A stretch of 64,000 bases of DNA from Auanema rhodensis (taxonomy: Eukaryota > Nematoda > Chromadorea > Rhabditida > Rhabditidae). The first letter of the stretch is position 1. Each line of letters begins with the position of its first letter. The notes beneath the pieces were generated by a model that had not been told where the DNA came from, made no database searches, and saw nothing but the letters and a program-made list of their open reading frames with translations. Of this stretch, positions 48,798 to 61,430 are shown in pieces. The position numbers were made by a program, and so were the translations under genes. Location: assembly GCA_964057225.1 (NCBI GenBank), contig OZ059898.1, positions 2,976,001-3,040,000 on the forward strand. The letters are read 5' to 3'.

Positions 48798-51604
48798 ACT
48801 AATTTTTGTATTAAGCGTTTCTCAATGTAGTATAGTGCATTCGATGCGGATTTTTAAGCTCCGTCGATCTGTGTTATCAGATTTGCGCTAGCTTAAAAAT
48901 GCACCGAGATATCAACTGATATAAGTTCACACTTATATCCTCGATTTTCATCCTGAAGAATTGATTTTTTCGTTGAATAACATTGTCCATCGTCTTTGCC
49001 TTGAAAAATCGAATCTAAAAACATCTACTTTTCGCTAAATTAGATTGAAATTTTTCGAAAAAATTTTTGTCAAAATGTTTTTGGAAGCAATGTTGAGTGT
49101 ACATGGAAACTCAACATACACTAATGCATCATTTTTCAAACGATCATAACTAATTTTTGTATCAAGCGTTTCTCAATGTAGTATAGTGCATTCGATGGGG
49201 ATTTTTAAGCTGCGTCGATCTGTGTTATCAGATTTGCGCTAGCTTAAAAATGCACCGAGATATCAACTGATATAAGTTCACACTTATATCCTCGATTTTC
49301 ACCCTGAAGAATTAATTTTTTCGTTGAATAACATTGTCCATCGTCTTTGCCTTGAAAAAAGGAATCTAAACACATCTACTTTTTGCTAAATTATTTTGAA
49401 ATTTTTCGAAAAAATTTTTGTCAAAATTTTTTGGAAGCAATGTTGAGTGTACATGGAAACTCAACATACACTAATGCATCATTTTTCAAACGATCATAAC
49501 TAATTTTTGTATTAAGCTTTTCTCAATGTAGTATAGTGCATTCGATGCGGATTTTTAAGCTGCGTCGATCTGTGTTATCAGATTTGCGCTAGCTTAAAAA
49601 TGCACCGAGATATCAACTGATATAAGTTCACACTTATATCCTCGATTTTCACCCTGAAGAATTAATTTTTTCGTTGAATAACATTGTCCATCGTCTTTGC
49701 CTTGAAAAATGGAAACTAAAAACATCTACTTTTTGCTAAATTATTTTGAAATTTTTCGAAAAAATTTTTGTCAAAATGTTTTTGGAAGCAATGTTGAGTG
49801 TACATGGAAACTCAACATACACTAATGCATCATTTTTCGAACGATCATAACTAATTTTTGTATTAAGCTTTTCTCAATGTAGTATAGTGCATTCGATGCG
49901 GATTTTTAAGTTGCGTCGATCTGTGTTATCAGATTTGCGCTAGCTTAAAAATGCACCGAGATATCAACTGATATGAGTTCACACTTATATCCTCGATTTT
50001 CACCCTGAAGAATTAATTTTTTCGTTGAATAACATCGTCCATCGTCTTTGCCTTGAAAAATGGAATCTAAAAACATCTACTTTTTGCTAAATTATTTTGA
50101 AATTTTTCGAAAAAATTTTTGTCAAAATGTTTTTGGAAGCAATGTTGAGTGTACATGGAAACTCAACATACACTAATGCATCATTTTTCAAACGATTATA
50201 ACTGATTTTTGTATCAGGCGTTTCTCAATGTAGTATAGTGCATTCGATGCGGATTTTTAAGCTGCGTCGATCTGTGTTATCAGATTTGCGCTAGCTTAAA
50301 AATGCACCGAGATATCAACTTTTATAAGTTCACACTTATATCCTCGATTTTCACCCTGAAGAATTAATTTTTTCGTTGAATAACATTGTCCATCGTCTTT
50401 GCCTTGAAAAATGGAATCTAAAAACATCTACTTTTTGCTGAATTATTTTAAAATTTTTCGAAAAAATTTCTGTCAAAATGTTTTTGGAAGCAATGTTGAA
50501 TGTACATGGAAACTCAACATACACTAATGCATCATTTTTCAAACGATCATAACTAATTTTTGTATCAAGTGTTTCTCAATGTAGTATAGTGCATTCGATG
50601 CGGATTTTTAAGCTGCGTCGATCTGTGTTATCAGATTTGCGCTAGCTTAAAAATGCACCGAGATATCAACTGATATAAGTTCACACTTATATCCTCGATT
50701 TTCACCCTGAAGAATTAATTTTTTCGTTGAATAACATTGTCCATCGTCTTTGCCTTGAAAAATGGAATCTAAAAACATCTACTTTTTGCTAAATTATTTT
50801 GAAATTTTTCGAAAAAATTTTTGTCAAAATGTTTTTGGAAGCAATGTTGAGTGTACATGGAAACTCAACATACACTAATGCATCATTTTTCAAACAATCA
50901 TAACTAATTTTTGTATTAAGCGTTTCTCAATGTAGTATAGTGCATTCGATGCGGATTTTTAAGCTGCGTCGATCTGTGTTATCAGATTTGCGCTAGCTTA
51001 AAAATGCACCGAGATATCAACTGATATAAGTTCACACTTATATCCTCGATTTTCACCCTGAAGAATTAATTTTTGCGTTGAATAACATTGTCCATCGTCT
51101 TTGCCTTGAAAAATGGAATCTAAAAACATCTACTTTTTGCTAAATTATTTTGAAATTTTTCGAAAAAATTTTTGTCAAAATGTTTTTGGAAGCAATGTTG
51201 AGTGTACATGGAAACTCAACATACACTAATGCATCATTTTTCAAACGATTATAACTAATTTTTGTATCAGGCGTTTCTCAATGTAGTATAGTGCATTCGA
51301 TGCGGATTTTTAAGCTGCGTCGATCTGTGTTATCAGATTTGCGCTAGCTTAAAAATGCACCGAGATATCAACTTTTATAAGTTCACACTTATATCCTCGA
51401 TTTTCACCCTGAAGAATTAATTTTTTCGTTGAATAACATTGTCCATCGTCTTTGCCTTGAAAAAAGGAATCTAAAAACATCTACTTTTTGCTAAATTATT
51501 TTGAAATTTTTCGAAAAAATTTTTGTCAAAATGTTTTTGGAAGCAATGTTGAGTGTACATGGAAACTCAACATACACTAATGCATCATTTTTCAAACAAT
51601 CATA
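48798..51604 (+). repeat. Eight-monomer higher-order repeat, copy 1 (2807 bp)
   Basis: Members: TCATCCT/AATTAGATTG (48798); GATGGGG with CTAAACAC and no G280 (49149, 350 bp); GGAAACT/TTCGAACG (49499); AAGTTG/GATATGAG/ATTATA (49850); TCAGGCG/CTTTTATAAG/GCTGAATTA (50201); TCAAGTG/CAAACAATC (50552); TTTTTGCGTTG/ATTATA (50903); TCAGGCG/CTTTTATAAG/AAAAAAGG (51254). Rare markers GATGGGG, CTAAACAC and TTTTTGCG recur at the same places 2807 bp later. Differences seen by eye over the first seven members are single bases at 48861, 50204 and the counterpart of 52961. Confidence 0.92.
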
Positions 51605-54410
51605 ACTAATTTTTGTATTAAGCGTTTCTCAATGTAGTATAGTGCATTCGATGCGGATTTTTAAGCTGCGTCGATCTGTGTTATCAGATTTGCGCTAGCT
51701 TAAAAATGCACCGAGATATCAACTGATATAAGTTCACACTTATATCCTCGATTTTCATCCTGAAGAATTGATTTTTTCGTTGAATAACATTGTCCATCGT
51801 CTTTGCCTTGAAAAATCGAATCTAAAAACATCTACTTTTCGCTAAATTAGATTGAAATTTTTCGAAAAAATTTTTGTCAAAATGTTTTTGGAAGCAATGT
51901 TGAGTGTACATGGAAACTCAACATACACTAATGCATCATTTTTCAAACGATCATAACTAATTTTTGTATCAAGCGTTTCTCAATGTAGTATAGTGCATTC
52001 GATGGGGATTTTTAAGCTGCGTCGATCTGTGTTATCAGATTTGCGCTAGCTTAAAAATGCACCGAGATATCAACTGATATAAGTTCACACTTATATCCTC
52101 GATTTTCACCCTGAAGAATTAATTTTTTCGTTGAATAACATTGTCCATCGTCTTTGCCTTGAAAAAAGGAATCTAAACACATCTACTTTTTGCTAAATTA
52201 TTTTGAAATTTTTCGAAAAAATTTTTGTCAAAATTTTTTGGAAGCAATGTTGAGTGTACATGGAAACTCAACATACACTAATGCATCATTTTTCAAACGA
52301 TCATAACTAATTTTTGTATTAAGCTTTTCTCAATGTAGTATAGTGCATTCGATGCGGATTTTTAAGCTGCGTCGATCTGTGTTATCAGATTTGCGCTAGC
52401 TTAAAAATGCACCGAGATATCAACTGATATAAGTTCACACTTATATCCTCGATTTTCACCCTGAAGAATTAATTTTTTCGTTGAATAACATTGTCCATCG
52501 TCTTTGCCTTGAAAAATGGAAACTAAAAACATCTACTTTTTGCTAAATTATTTTGAAATTTTTCGAAAAAATTTTTGTCAAAATGTTTTTGGAAGCAATG
52601 TTGAGTGTACATGGAAACTCAACATACACTAATGCATCATTTTTCGAACGATCATAACTAATTTTTGTATTAAGCTTTTCTCAATGTAGTATAGTGCATT
52701 CGATGCGGATTTTTAAGTTGCGTCGATCTGTGTTATCAGATTTGCGCTAGCTTAAAAATGCACCGAGATATCAACTGATATGAGTTCACACTTATATCCT
52801 CGATTTTCACCCTGAAGAATTAATTTTTTCGTTGAATAACATCGTCCATCGTCTTTGCCTTGAAAAATGGAATCTAAAAACATCTACTTTTTGCTAAATT
52901 ATTTTGAAATTTTTCGAAAAAATTTTTGTCAAAATGTTTTTGGAAGCAATGTTGAGTGTATATGGAAACTCAACATACACTAATGCATCATTTTTCAAAC
53001 GATTATAACTAATTTTTGTATCAGGCGTTTCTCAATGTAGTATAGTGCATTCGATGCGGATTTTTAAGCTGCGTCGATCTGTGTTATCAGATTTGCGCTA
53101 GCTTAAAAATGCACCGAGATATCAACTTTTATAAGTTCACACTTATATCCTCGATTTTCACCCTGAAGAATTAATTTTTTCGTTGAATAACATTGTCCAT
53201 CGTCTTTGCCTTGAAAAATGGAATCTAAAAACATCTACTTTTTGCTGAATTATTTTAAAATTTTTCGAAAAAATTTCTGTCAAAATGTTTTTGGAAGCAA
53301 TGTTGAATGTACATGGAAACTCAACATACACTAATGCATCATTTTTCAAACGATCATAACTAATTTTTGTATCAAGTGTTTCTCAATGTAGTATAGTGCA
53401 TTCGATGCGGATTTTTAAGCTGCGTCGATCTGTGTTATCAGATTTGCGCTAGCTTAAAAATGCACCGAGATATCAACTGATATAAGTTCACACTTATATC
53501 CTCGATTTTCACCCTGAAGAATTAATTTTTTCGTTGAATAACATTGTCCATCGTCTTTGCCTTGAAAAATGGAATCTAAAAACATCTACTTTTTGCTAAA
53601 TTATTTTGAAATTTTTCGAAAAAATTTTTGTCAAAATGTTTTTGGAAGCAATGTTGAGTGTACATGGAAACTCAACATACACTAATGCATCATTTTTCAA
53701 ACAATCATAACTAATTTTTGTATTAAGCGTTTCTCAATGTAGTATAGTGCATTCGATGCGGATTTTTAAGCTGCGTCGATCTGTGTTATCAGATTTGCGC
53801 TAGCTTAAAAATGCACCGAGATATCAACTGATATAAGTTCACACTTATATCCTCGATTTTCACCCTGAAGAATTAATTTTTGCGTTGAATAACATTGTCC
53901 ATCGTCTTTGCCTTGAAAAATGGAATCTAAAAACATCTACTTTTTGCTAAATTATTTTGAAATTTTTCGAAAAAATTTTTGTCAAAATGTTTTTGGAAGC
54001 AATGTTGAGTGTACATGGAAACTCAACATACACTAATGCATCATTTTTCAAACGATTATAACTAATTTTTGTATCAGGCGTTTCTCAATGTAGTATAGTG
54101 CATTCGATGCGGATTTTTAAGCTGCGTCGATCTGTGTTATCAGATTTGCGCTAGCTTAAAAATGCACCGAGATATCAACTTTTATAAGTTCACACTTATA
54201 TCCTCGATTTTCACCCTGAAGAATTAATTTTTTCGTTGAATAACATTGTCCATCGTCTTTGCCTTGAAAAAAGGAATCTAAAAACATCTACTTTTTGCTA
54301 AATTATTTTGAAATTTTTCGAAAAAATTTTTTTCAAAATTTTTTGGAAGCAATGTTGAGTGTACATGGAAACTCAACATACACTAATGCATCATTTTTCA
54401 AACGATCATA
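51605..54410 (+). repeat. Eight-monomer higher-order repeat, copy 2 (2806 bp)
   Basis: Members start at 51605, 51956, 52306, 52657, 53008, 53359, 53710 and 54061, and match copy 1 in order and rare markers. The last member differs: it lacks G280, has TTTTTTTCAAAA and ends CAAACGATC, so with the next unit (54411) it resembles the pair at 38623-39323. Exchange with that older pair, or a nonallelic crossover at the HOR edge, would explain this. Confidence 0.92.
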
Positions 54411-56165
54411 ACTAATTTTTGTATTAAGCGTTTTTCAATGTAGTATAGTGCATTCGATGCGGATTTTTAAGCTGCGTCGATCTGTGTTATCAGATTTGCG
54501 CTAGCTTAAAAATGCACCGAGATATCAACTGATATAAGTTCACACTTATATCTTCGATTTTCACCCTGAAGAATTAACTTTTTCGTTGAATAACATTGTC
54601 TATCGTCTTTGCCTTGAAAAATGGAATCTAAAAACATCTACTTTTTGCTAAATTATTTTGAAATTTTTCGAAAAAATTTTTGTCAAAATGTTTTTGGAAG
54701 CAATGTTGAGTGTACATGGAAACTCAACATACACTAATGCATCATTTTTCTAACGATCATAACTAATTTTTGTATTAAGCGTTTCTCAATGTAGTATAGT
54801 GCATTCGATGCGGATTTTTAAGCTGCGTCGATCTGTGTTATCAGATTTGCGCTAGCTTAAAAATGCACCGAGATATCAACTTTTATAAGTTCACACTTAT
54901 ATCCTCGATTTTCACCCTGAAGAATTAATTTTTTCGTTGAATAACATTGTCCATCGTCTTTGCCTTGAAAAATGGAATCTAAAAACATCTACTTTTTGCT
55001 GAATTATTTTAAAATTTTTCGAAAAAATTTCTGTCAAAATGTTTTTGGAAGCAATGTTGAATGTACATGGAAACTCAACATACACTAATGCATCATTTTT
55101 CAAACGATCATAACTAATTTTTGTATCAAGTGTTTCTCAATGTAGTATAGTGCATTCGATGCGGATTTTTAAGCTGCGTCGATCTGTGTTATCAGATTTG
55201 CGCTAGCTTAAAAATGCACCGAGATATCAACTGATATAAGTTCACACTTATATCCTCGATTTTCACCCTGAAGAATTAATTTTTTTGTTGAATAACATTG
55301 TCCATCGTCTTTGCCTTGAAAAATGGAATCTAAAAACATCTACTTTTTGCTAAATTATTTTGAAATTTTTCGAAAAAATTTTTGTCAAAATGTTTTTGGA
55401 AGCAATGTTGAGTGTACATGGAAACTCAACATACACTAATGCATCATTTTTCAAACAATCATAACTAATTTTTGTATTAAGCGTTTCTCAATGTAGTATA
55501 GTGCATTCGATGCGGATTTTTAAGCTGCGTCGATCTGTGTTATCAGATTTGCGCTAGCTTAAAAATGCACCGAGATATCAACTGATATAAGTTCACACTT
55601 ATATCCTCGATTTTCACCCTGAAGAATTAATTTTTTCGTTGAATAACATTGTCCATCGTCTTTGCCTTGAAAAAAGGAATCTAAAAACATCTACTTTTTG
55701 CTAAATTATTTTGAAATTTTTCGAAAAAATTTTTGTCAAAATGTTTTTGGAAGCAATGTTGAGTGTACATGGAAACTCAACATACACTAATGCATCATTT
55801 TTCAAACAATCATAACTAATTTTTGTATTAAGCGTTTCTCAATGTAGTATAGTGCATTCGATGCGGATTTTCAAGCTGCGTCGATCTGTGTTATCAGATT
55901 TGCGCTAGCTTAAAAATGCACCGAGATATCAACTGATATAAGTTCACACATATATACCCGATTTTCACCCTGAAGAATTAATTTTTTCGTTGAATAACAT
56001 TGTCCATCGTCTTTGCCTTGAAAAAAGGAATCTAAAAACATCTACTTTTTGCTAAATTATTTTGAAATTTTTCGAAAAAATTTTTGTCAAAATGTTTTTG
56101 GAAGCAGTGTTGAGTGTACATGGAAACTCAACATACACTAATGCATCATTTTTCAAACGATCATA
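54411..56165 (+). repeat. Five mixed units after the 8-mer
   Basis: Units are 54411 (TTAAGCGTTTTTC, TATCTTCG, CTAACG), 54762 (CTTTTATAAG, GCTGAATTA, TTGAATG), 55113 (TCAAGTG, CAAACAATC, with CG to TG in TTTTTTGTTG), 55464 (AAAAAAGG, CAAACAATC) and 55815 (TTTTCAAG, CACATATATACCCG, AGCAGTG). The last carries a linked triple change at offsets 136, 142 and 144 that is found only in this part of the window. Confidence 0.85.
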
Positions 56166-57569
56166 ACTAATTTTTGTATTAAGCGTTTCTCAATGTAGTA
56201 TAGTGCATTCGATGCGGATTTTTAAGCTGCGTCGATCTGTGTTATCAGATTTGCGCTAGCTTAAAAATGCACCGAGATATCAACTGATATAAGTTCACAC
56301 TTATATCCTCGATTTTCACCCTGAAGAATTAATTTTTTCGTTGAATAACATTGTCCATCGTCTTTGCCTTGAAAAATGGAAACTAAAAACATCTACTTTT
56401 TGCTAAATTATTTTGAAATTTTTCGAAAAAATTTTTGTCAAAATGTTTTTGGAAGCAATGTTGAGTGTACATGGAAACTCAACATACACTAATGCATCAT
56501 TTTTCGAACGATCATAACTAATTTTTGTATTAAGCTTTTCTCAATGTAGTATAGTGCATTCGATGCGGATTTTTAAGTTGCGTCGATCTGTGTTATCAGA
56601 TTTGCGCTAGCTTAAAAATGCACCGAGATATCAACTGATATGAGTTCACACTTATATCCTCGATTTTCACCCTGAAGAATTAATTTTTTCGTTGAATAAC
56701 ATCGTCCATCGTCTTTGCCTTGAAAAATGGAATCTAAAAACATCTACGTTTTGCTAAATTATTTTGAAATTTTTCGAAAAAATTTTTGTCAAAATGTTTT
56801 TGGAAGCAATGTTGAGTGTACATGGAAACTCAACATACACTAATGCATCATTTTTCAAACGATTATAACTAATTTTTGTATCAGGCGTTTCTCAATGTAG
56901 TAAAGTGCATTCGATGCGGATTTTTAAGCTGCGTCGATCTGTGTTATCAGATTTGCGCTAGCTTAAAAATGCACCGAGATATCAACTTTTATAAGTTCAC
57001 ACTTATATCCTCGATTTTCACCCTGAAGAATTAATTTTTTCGTTGAATAACATTGTCCATCGTCTTTGCCTTGAAAAATGGAATCTAAAAACATCTACTT
57101 TTTGCTGAATTATTTTAAAATTTTTCGAAAAAATTTCTGTCAAAATGTTTTTGGAAGCAATGTTGAATGTACATGGAAACTCAACATACACTAATGCATC
57201 ATTTTTCAAACGATCATAACTAATTTTTGTATCAAGTGTTTCTCAATGTAGTATAGTGCATTCGATGCGGATTTTTAAGCTGCGTCGATCTGTGTTATCA
57301 GATTTGCGCTAGCTTAAAAATGCACCGAGATATCAACTGATATAAGTTCACACTTATATCCTCGATTTTCACCCTGAAGAATTAATTTTTTCGTTGAATA
57401 ACATTGTCCATCGTCTTTGCCTTGAAAAATGGAATCTAAAAACATCTACTTTTTGCTAAATTATTTTGAAATTTTTCGAAAAAATTTTTGTCAAAATGTT
57501 TTTGGAAGCAATGTTGAGTGTACATGGAAACTCAACATACACTAATGCATCATTTTTCAAACAATCATA
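56166..57569 (+). repeat. Four-monomer core shared with the 8-mer HOR
   Basis: Units 56166, 56517, 56868 and 57219 have the order GGAAACT/TTCGAACG, AAGTTG/GATATGAG, TCAGGCG/GCTGAATTA, TCAAGTG/CAAACAATC. This matches 49499-50902 and 52306-53709. Private changes are CTACGTTTT in the second unit and GTAAAGTGC in the third. Confidence 0.87.
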
Positions 57570-60026
57570 ACTAATTTTTGTATTAAGCGTTTCTCAATGT
57601 AGTATAGTGCATTCGATGCGGATTTTCAAGCTGCGTCGATCTGTGTTATCAGATTTGCGCTAGCTTAAAAATGCACCGAGATATCAACTGATATAAGTTC
57701 ACACATATATACCCGATTTTCACCCTGAAGAATTAATTTTTTCGTTGAATAACATTGTCCATCGTCTTTGCCTTGAAAAAAGGAATCTAAAAACATCTAC
57801 TTTTTGCTAAATTATTTTGAAATTTTTCGAAAAAATTTTTGTCAAAATGTTTTTGGAAGCAATGTTGAGTGTACATGGAAACTCAACATACACTAATGCA
57901 TCATTTTTCAAACGATCATAACTAATTTTTGTATTAAGCGTTTCTCAATGTAGTATAGTGCATTCGATGCGGATTTTTAAGCTGCGTCGATCTGTGTTAT
58001 CAGATTTGCGCTAGCTTAAAAATGCACCGAGATATCAACTGATATAAGTTCACACTTATATCCTCGATTTTCACCCTGAAGAATTAATTTTTTCGTTGAA
58101 TAACATTGTCCATCGTCTTTGCCTTGAAAAAAGGAATCTAAAAACATCTACTTTTTGCTAAATTATTTTGAAATTTTTCGAAAAAATTTTTGTCAAAATG
58201 TTTTTGGAAGCAATGTTGAGTGTACATGGAAACTCAACATACACTAATGCATCATTTTTCAAACGATCATAACTAATTTTTGTATTAAGCGTTTCTCAAT
58301 GTAGTATAATGCATTCGATGCGGATTTTTAAGCTGCGTCGATCTGTGTTATCAGATTTGCGCTAGCTTAAAAATGCACCGAGATATCAACTGATATGAGT
58401 TCACACTTATATCCTCGATTTTCACCCTGAAGAATTAATTTTTTCGTTGAATAACATCGTCCATCGTCTTTGCCTTGAAAAATGGAATCTAAAAACATCT
58501 ACTTTTTGCTAAATTATTTTGAAATTTTTCGAAAAAATTTTTGTCAAAATGTTTTTGGAAGCAATGTTGAGTGTACATGGAAACTCAACATACACTAATG
58601 CATCATTTTTCAAACGATTGTAACTAATTTTTGTATCAGGCGTTTCTCAATGTAGTATAGTGCATTCGATGCGGATTTTTAAGCTGCGTCGATCTGTGTT
58701 ATCAGATTTGCGCTAGCTTAAAAATGCACCGAGATATCAACTGATACAAGTTCACACTTATATCCTCGATTTTCACCCTGAAGAAATAATTTTTTCGTTG
58801 AATAACATTGTCCATCGTCTTTGCCTTGAAAAAAGGATTCTAAAAACATCTACTTTTTGCTATATTATTTTGAAATTTTTCGAAAAAATTTCTGTCAAAA
58901 TGTTTTTGGAAGCAATGTTGAATGTACATGGAAACTCAACATACACTAATGCATCATTTTTCAAACGATCATAACTAATTTTTGTATCAAGTGTTTCTCA
59001 ATGTAGTATAGTGCATTCGATGCGGATTTTTAAGCTGCGTCGATCTGTGTTATCAGATTTGCGCTAGCTTAAAAATGCACCGAGATATCAACTGATATAA
59101 GTTCACACTTATATCCTCGATTTTCACCCTGAAGAATTAATTTTTTCGTTGAATAACATTGTCCATCGTCTTTGCCTTGAAAAATGGAATCTAAAAACAT
59201 CTACTTTTTGCTAAATTATTTTGAAATTTTTCGAAAAAATTTTTGTCAAAATGTTTTTGGAAGCAATGTTGAGTGTACATGGAAACTCAACATACACTAA
59301 TGCATCATTTTTCAAACAATCAAAACTAATTTTTGTATTAAGCGTTTCTCAATGTAGTATAGTGCATTCGATGCGGATTTTCAAGCTGCGTCGATCTGTG
59401 TTATCAGATTTGCGCTAGCTTAAAAATGCACCGAGATATCAACTGATACAAGTTCACACATATATACCCGATTTTCACCCTGAAGAAATAATTTTTTCGT
59501 TGAATAACATTGTCCATCGTCTTTGCCTTGAAAAAAGGATTCTAAAAACATCTACTTTTTGCTATATTATTTTGAAATTTTTCGAAAAAATTTCTGTCAA
59601 AATGTTTTTGGAAGCAATGTTGAATGTACATGGAAACTCAACATACACTAATGCATCATTTTTCAAACGATCATAACTAATTTTTGTATCAAGTGTTTCT
59701 CAATGTAGTATAGTGCATTCGATGCGGATTTTTAAGCTGCGTCGATCTGTGTTATCAGATTTGCGCTAGCTTAAAAATGCACCGAGATATCAACTGATAT
59801 AAGTTCACACTTATATCCTCGATTTTCACCCTGAAGAATTAATTTTTTCGTTGAATAACATTGTCCATCGTCTTTGCCTTGAAAAATGGAATCTAAAAAC
59901 ATCTACTTTTTGCTAAATTATTTTGAAATTTTTCGAAAAAATTTTTGTCAAAATGTTTTTGGAAGCAATGTTGAGTGTACATGGAAACTCAACATACACT
60001 AATGCATCATTTTTCAAACAATCAAA
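57570..60026 (+). repeat. Seven-monomer segment whose first four units recur (2457-bp offset)
   Basis: Units: 57570 (TTTTCAAG, CACATATATACCCG), 57921, 58272 (GATATGAG, ATTGTA), 58623 (TCAGGCG with GATTCT/GCTATATTA and a TTGAATG tail), 58974 (TCAAGTG, CAATCAAAACT), 59325 (TTTTCAAG, CACATATATACCCG, GATTCT, TTGAATG) and 59676 (like 58974). Units 60027-61430 repeat the first four in order, 2457 bp on. The last units also form a 702-bp dimer pattern: 58974/59325, then 59676/60027. Confidence 0.83.
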
Positions 60027-61430
60027 ACTAATTTTTGTATTAAGCGTTTCTCAATGTAGTATAGTGCATTCGATGCGGATTTTCAAGCTGCGTCGATCTG
60101 TGTTATCAGATTTGCGCTAGCTTAAAAATGCACCGAGATATCAACTGATATAAGTTCACACATATATACCCGATTTTCACCCTGAAGAATTAATTTTTTC
60201 GTTGAATAACATTGTCCATCGTCTTTGCCTTGAAAAAAGGAATCTAAAAACATCTACTTTTTGCTAAATTATTTTGAAATTTTTCGAAAAAATTTTTGTC
60301 AAAATGTTTTTGGAAGCAATGTTGAGTGTACATGGAAACTCAACATACACTAATGCATCATTTTTCAAACGATCATAACTAATTTTTGTATTAAGCGTTT
60401 CTCAATGTAGTATAGTGCATTCGATGCGGATTTTTAAGCTGCGTCGATCTGTGTTATCAGATTTGCGCTAGCTTAAAAATGCACCGAGATATCAACTGAT
60501 ATAAGTTTACACTTATATCCTCGATTTTCACCCTGAAGAATTAATTTTTTCGTTGAATAACATTGTCCATCGTCTTTGCCTTGAAAAAAGGAATCTAAAA
60601 ACATCTACTTTTTGCTAAATTATTTTGAAATTTTTCGAAAAAATTTTTGTCAAAATGTTTTTGGAAGCAATGTTGAGTGTACATGGAAACTCAACATACA
60701 CTAATGCATCATTTTTCAAACGATCATAACTAATTTTTGTATTAAGCGTTTCTCAATGTAGTATAGTGCATTCGATGCGGATTTTTAAGCTGCGTCGATC
60801 TGTGTTATCAGATTTGCGCTAGCTTAAAAATGCACCGAGATATCAACTGATATGAGTTCACACTTATATCCTCGATTTTCACCCTGAAGAATTAATTTTT
60901 TCGTTGAATAACATCGTCCATCGTCTTTGCCTTGAAAAATGGAATCTAAAAACATCTACTTTTTGCTAAATTATTTTGAAATTTTTCGAAAAAATTTTTG
61001 TCAAAATGTTTTTGGAAGCAATGTTGAGTTTACATGGAAACTCAACATACACTAATGCATCATTTTTCAAACGATTGTAACTAATTTTTGTATCAGGCGT
61101 TTCTCAATGTAGTATAGTGCATTCGATGCGGATTTTTAAGCTGCGTCGATCTGTGTTATCAGATTTGCGCTAGCTTAAAAATGCACCGAGATATCAACTG
61201 ATACAAGTTCACACTTATATCCTCGATTTTCACCCTGAAGAAATAATTTTTTCGTTGAATAACATTGTCCATCGTCTTTGCCTTGAAAAAAGGATTCTAA
61301 AAACATCTACTTTTTGCTATATTATTTTGAAATTTTTCGAAAAAATTTTTGTCAAAATGTTTTTGGAAGCAATGTTGAGTGTACATGGAAACTCAACATA
61401 CACTAATGCATCATTTTTCAAACGATCATA
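60027..61430 (+). repeat. Second copy of the four-unit segment
   Basis: Units 60027, 60378, 60729 and 61080 match 57570, 57921, 58272 and 58623. ATTGTA at the end of the third unit occurs only in these two copies. The fourth unit has an ordinary TTTTTGTC/TTGAGTG tail, where 58623 has TTTCTGTC/TTGAATG. Private changes are AGTTTACAC at 60378 and GAGTTTACATGG at 60729. Confidence 0.85.
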
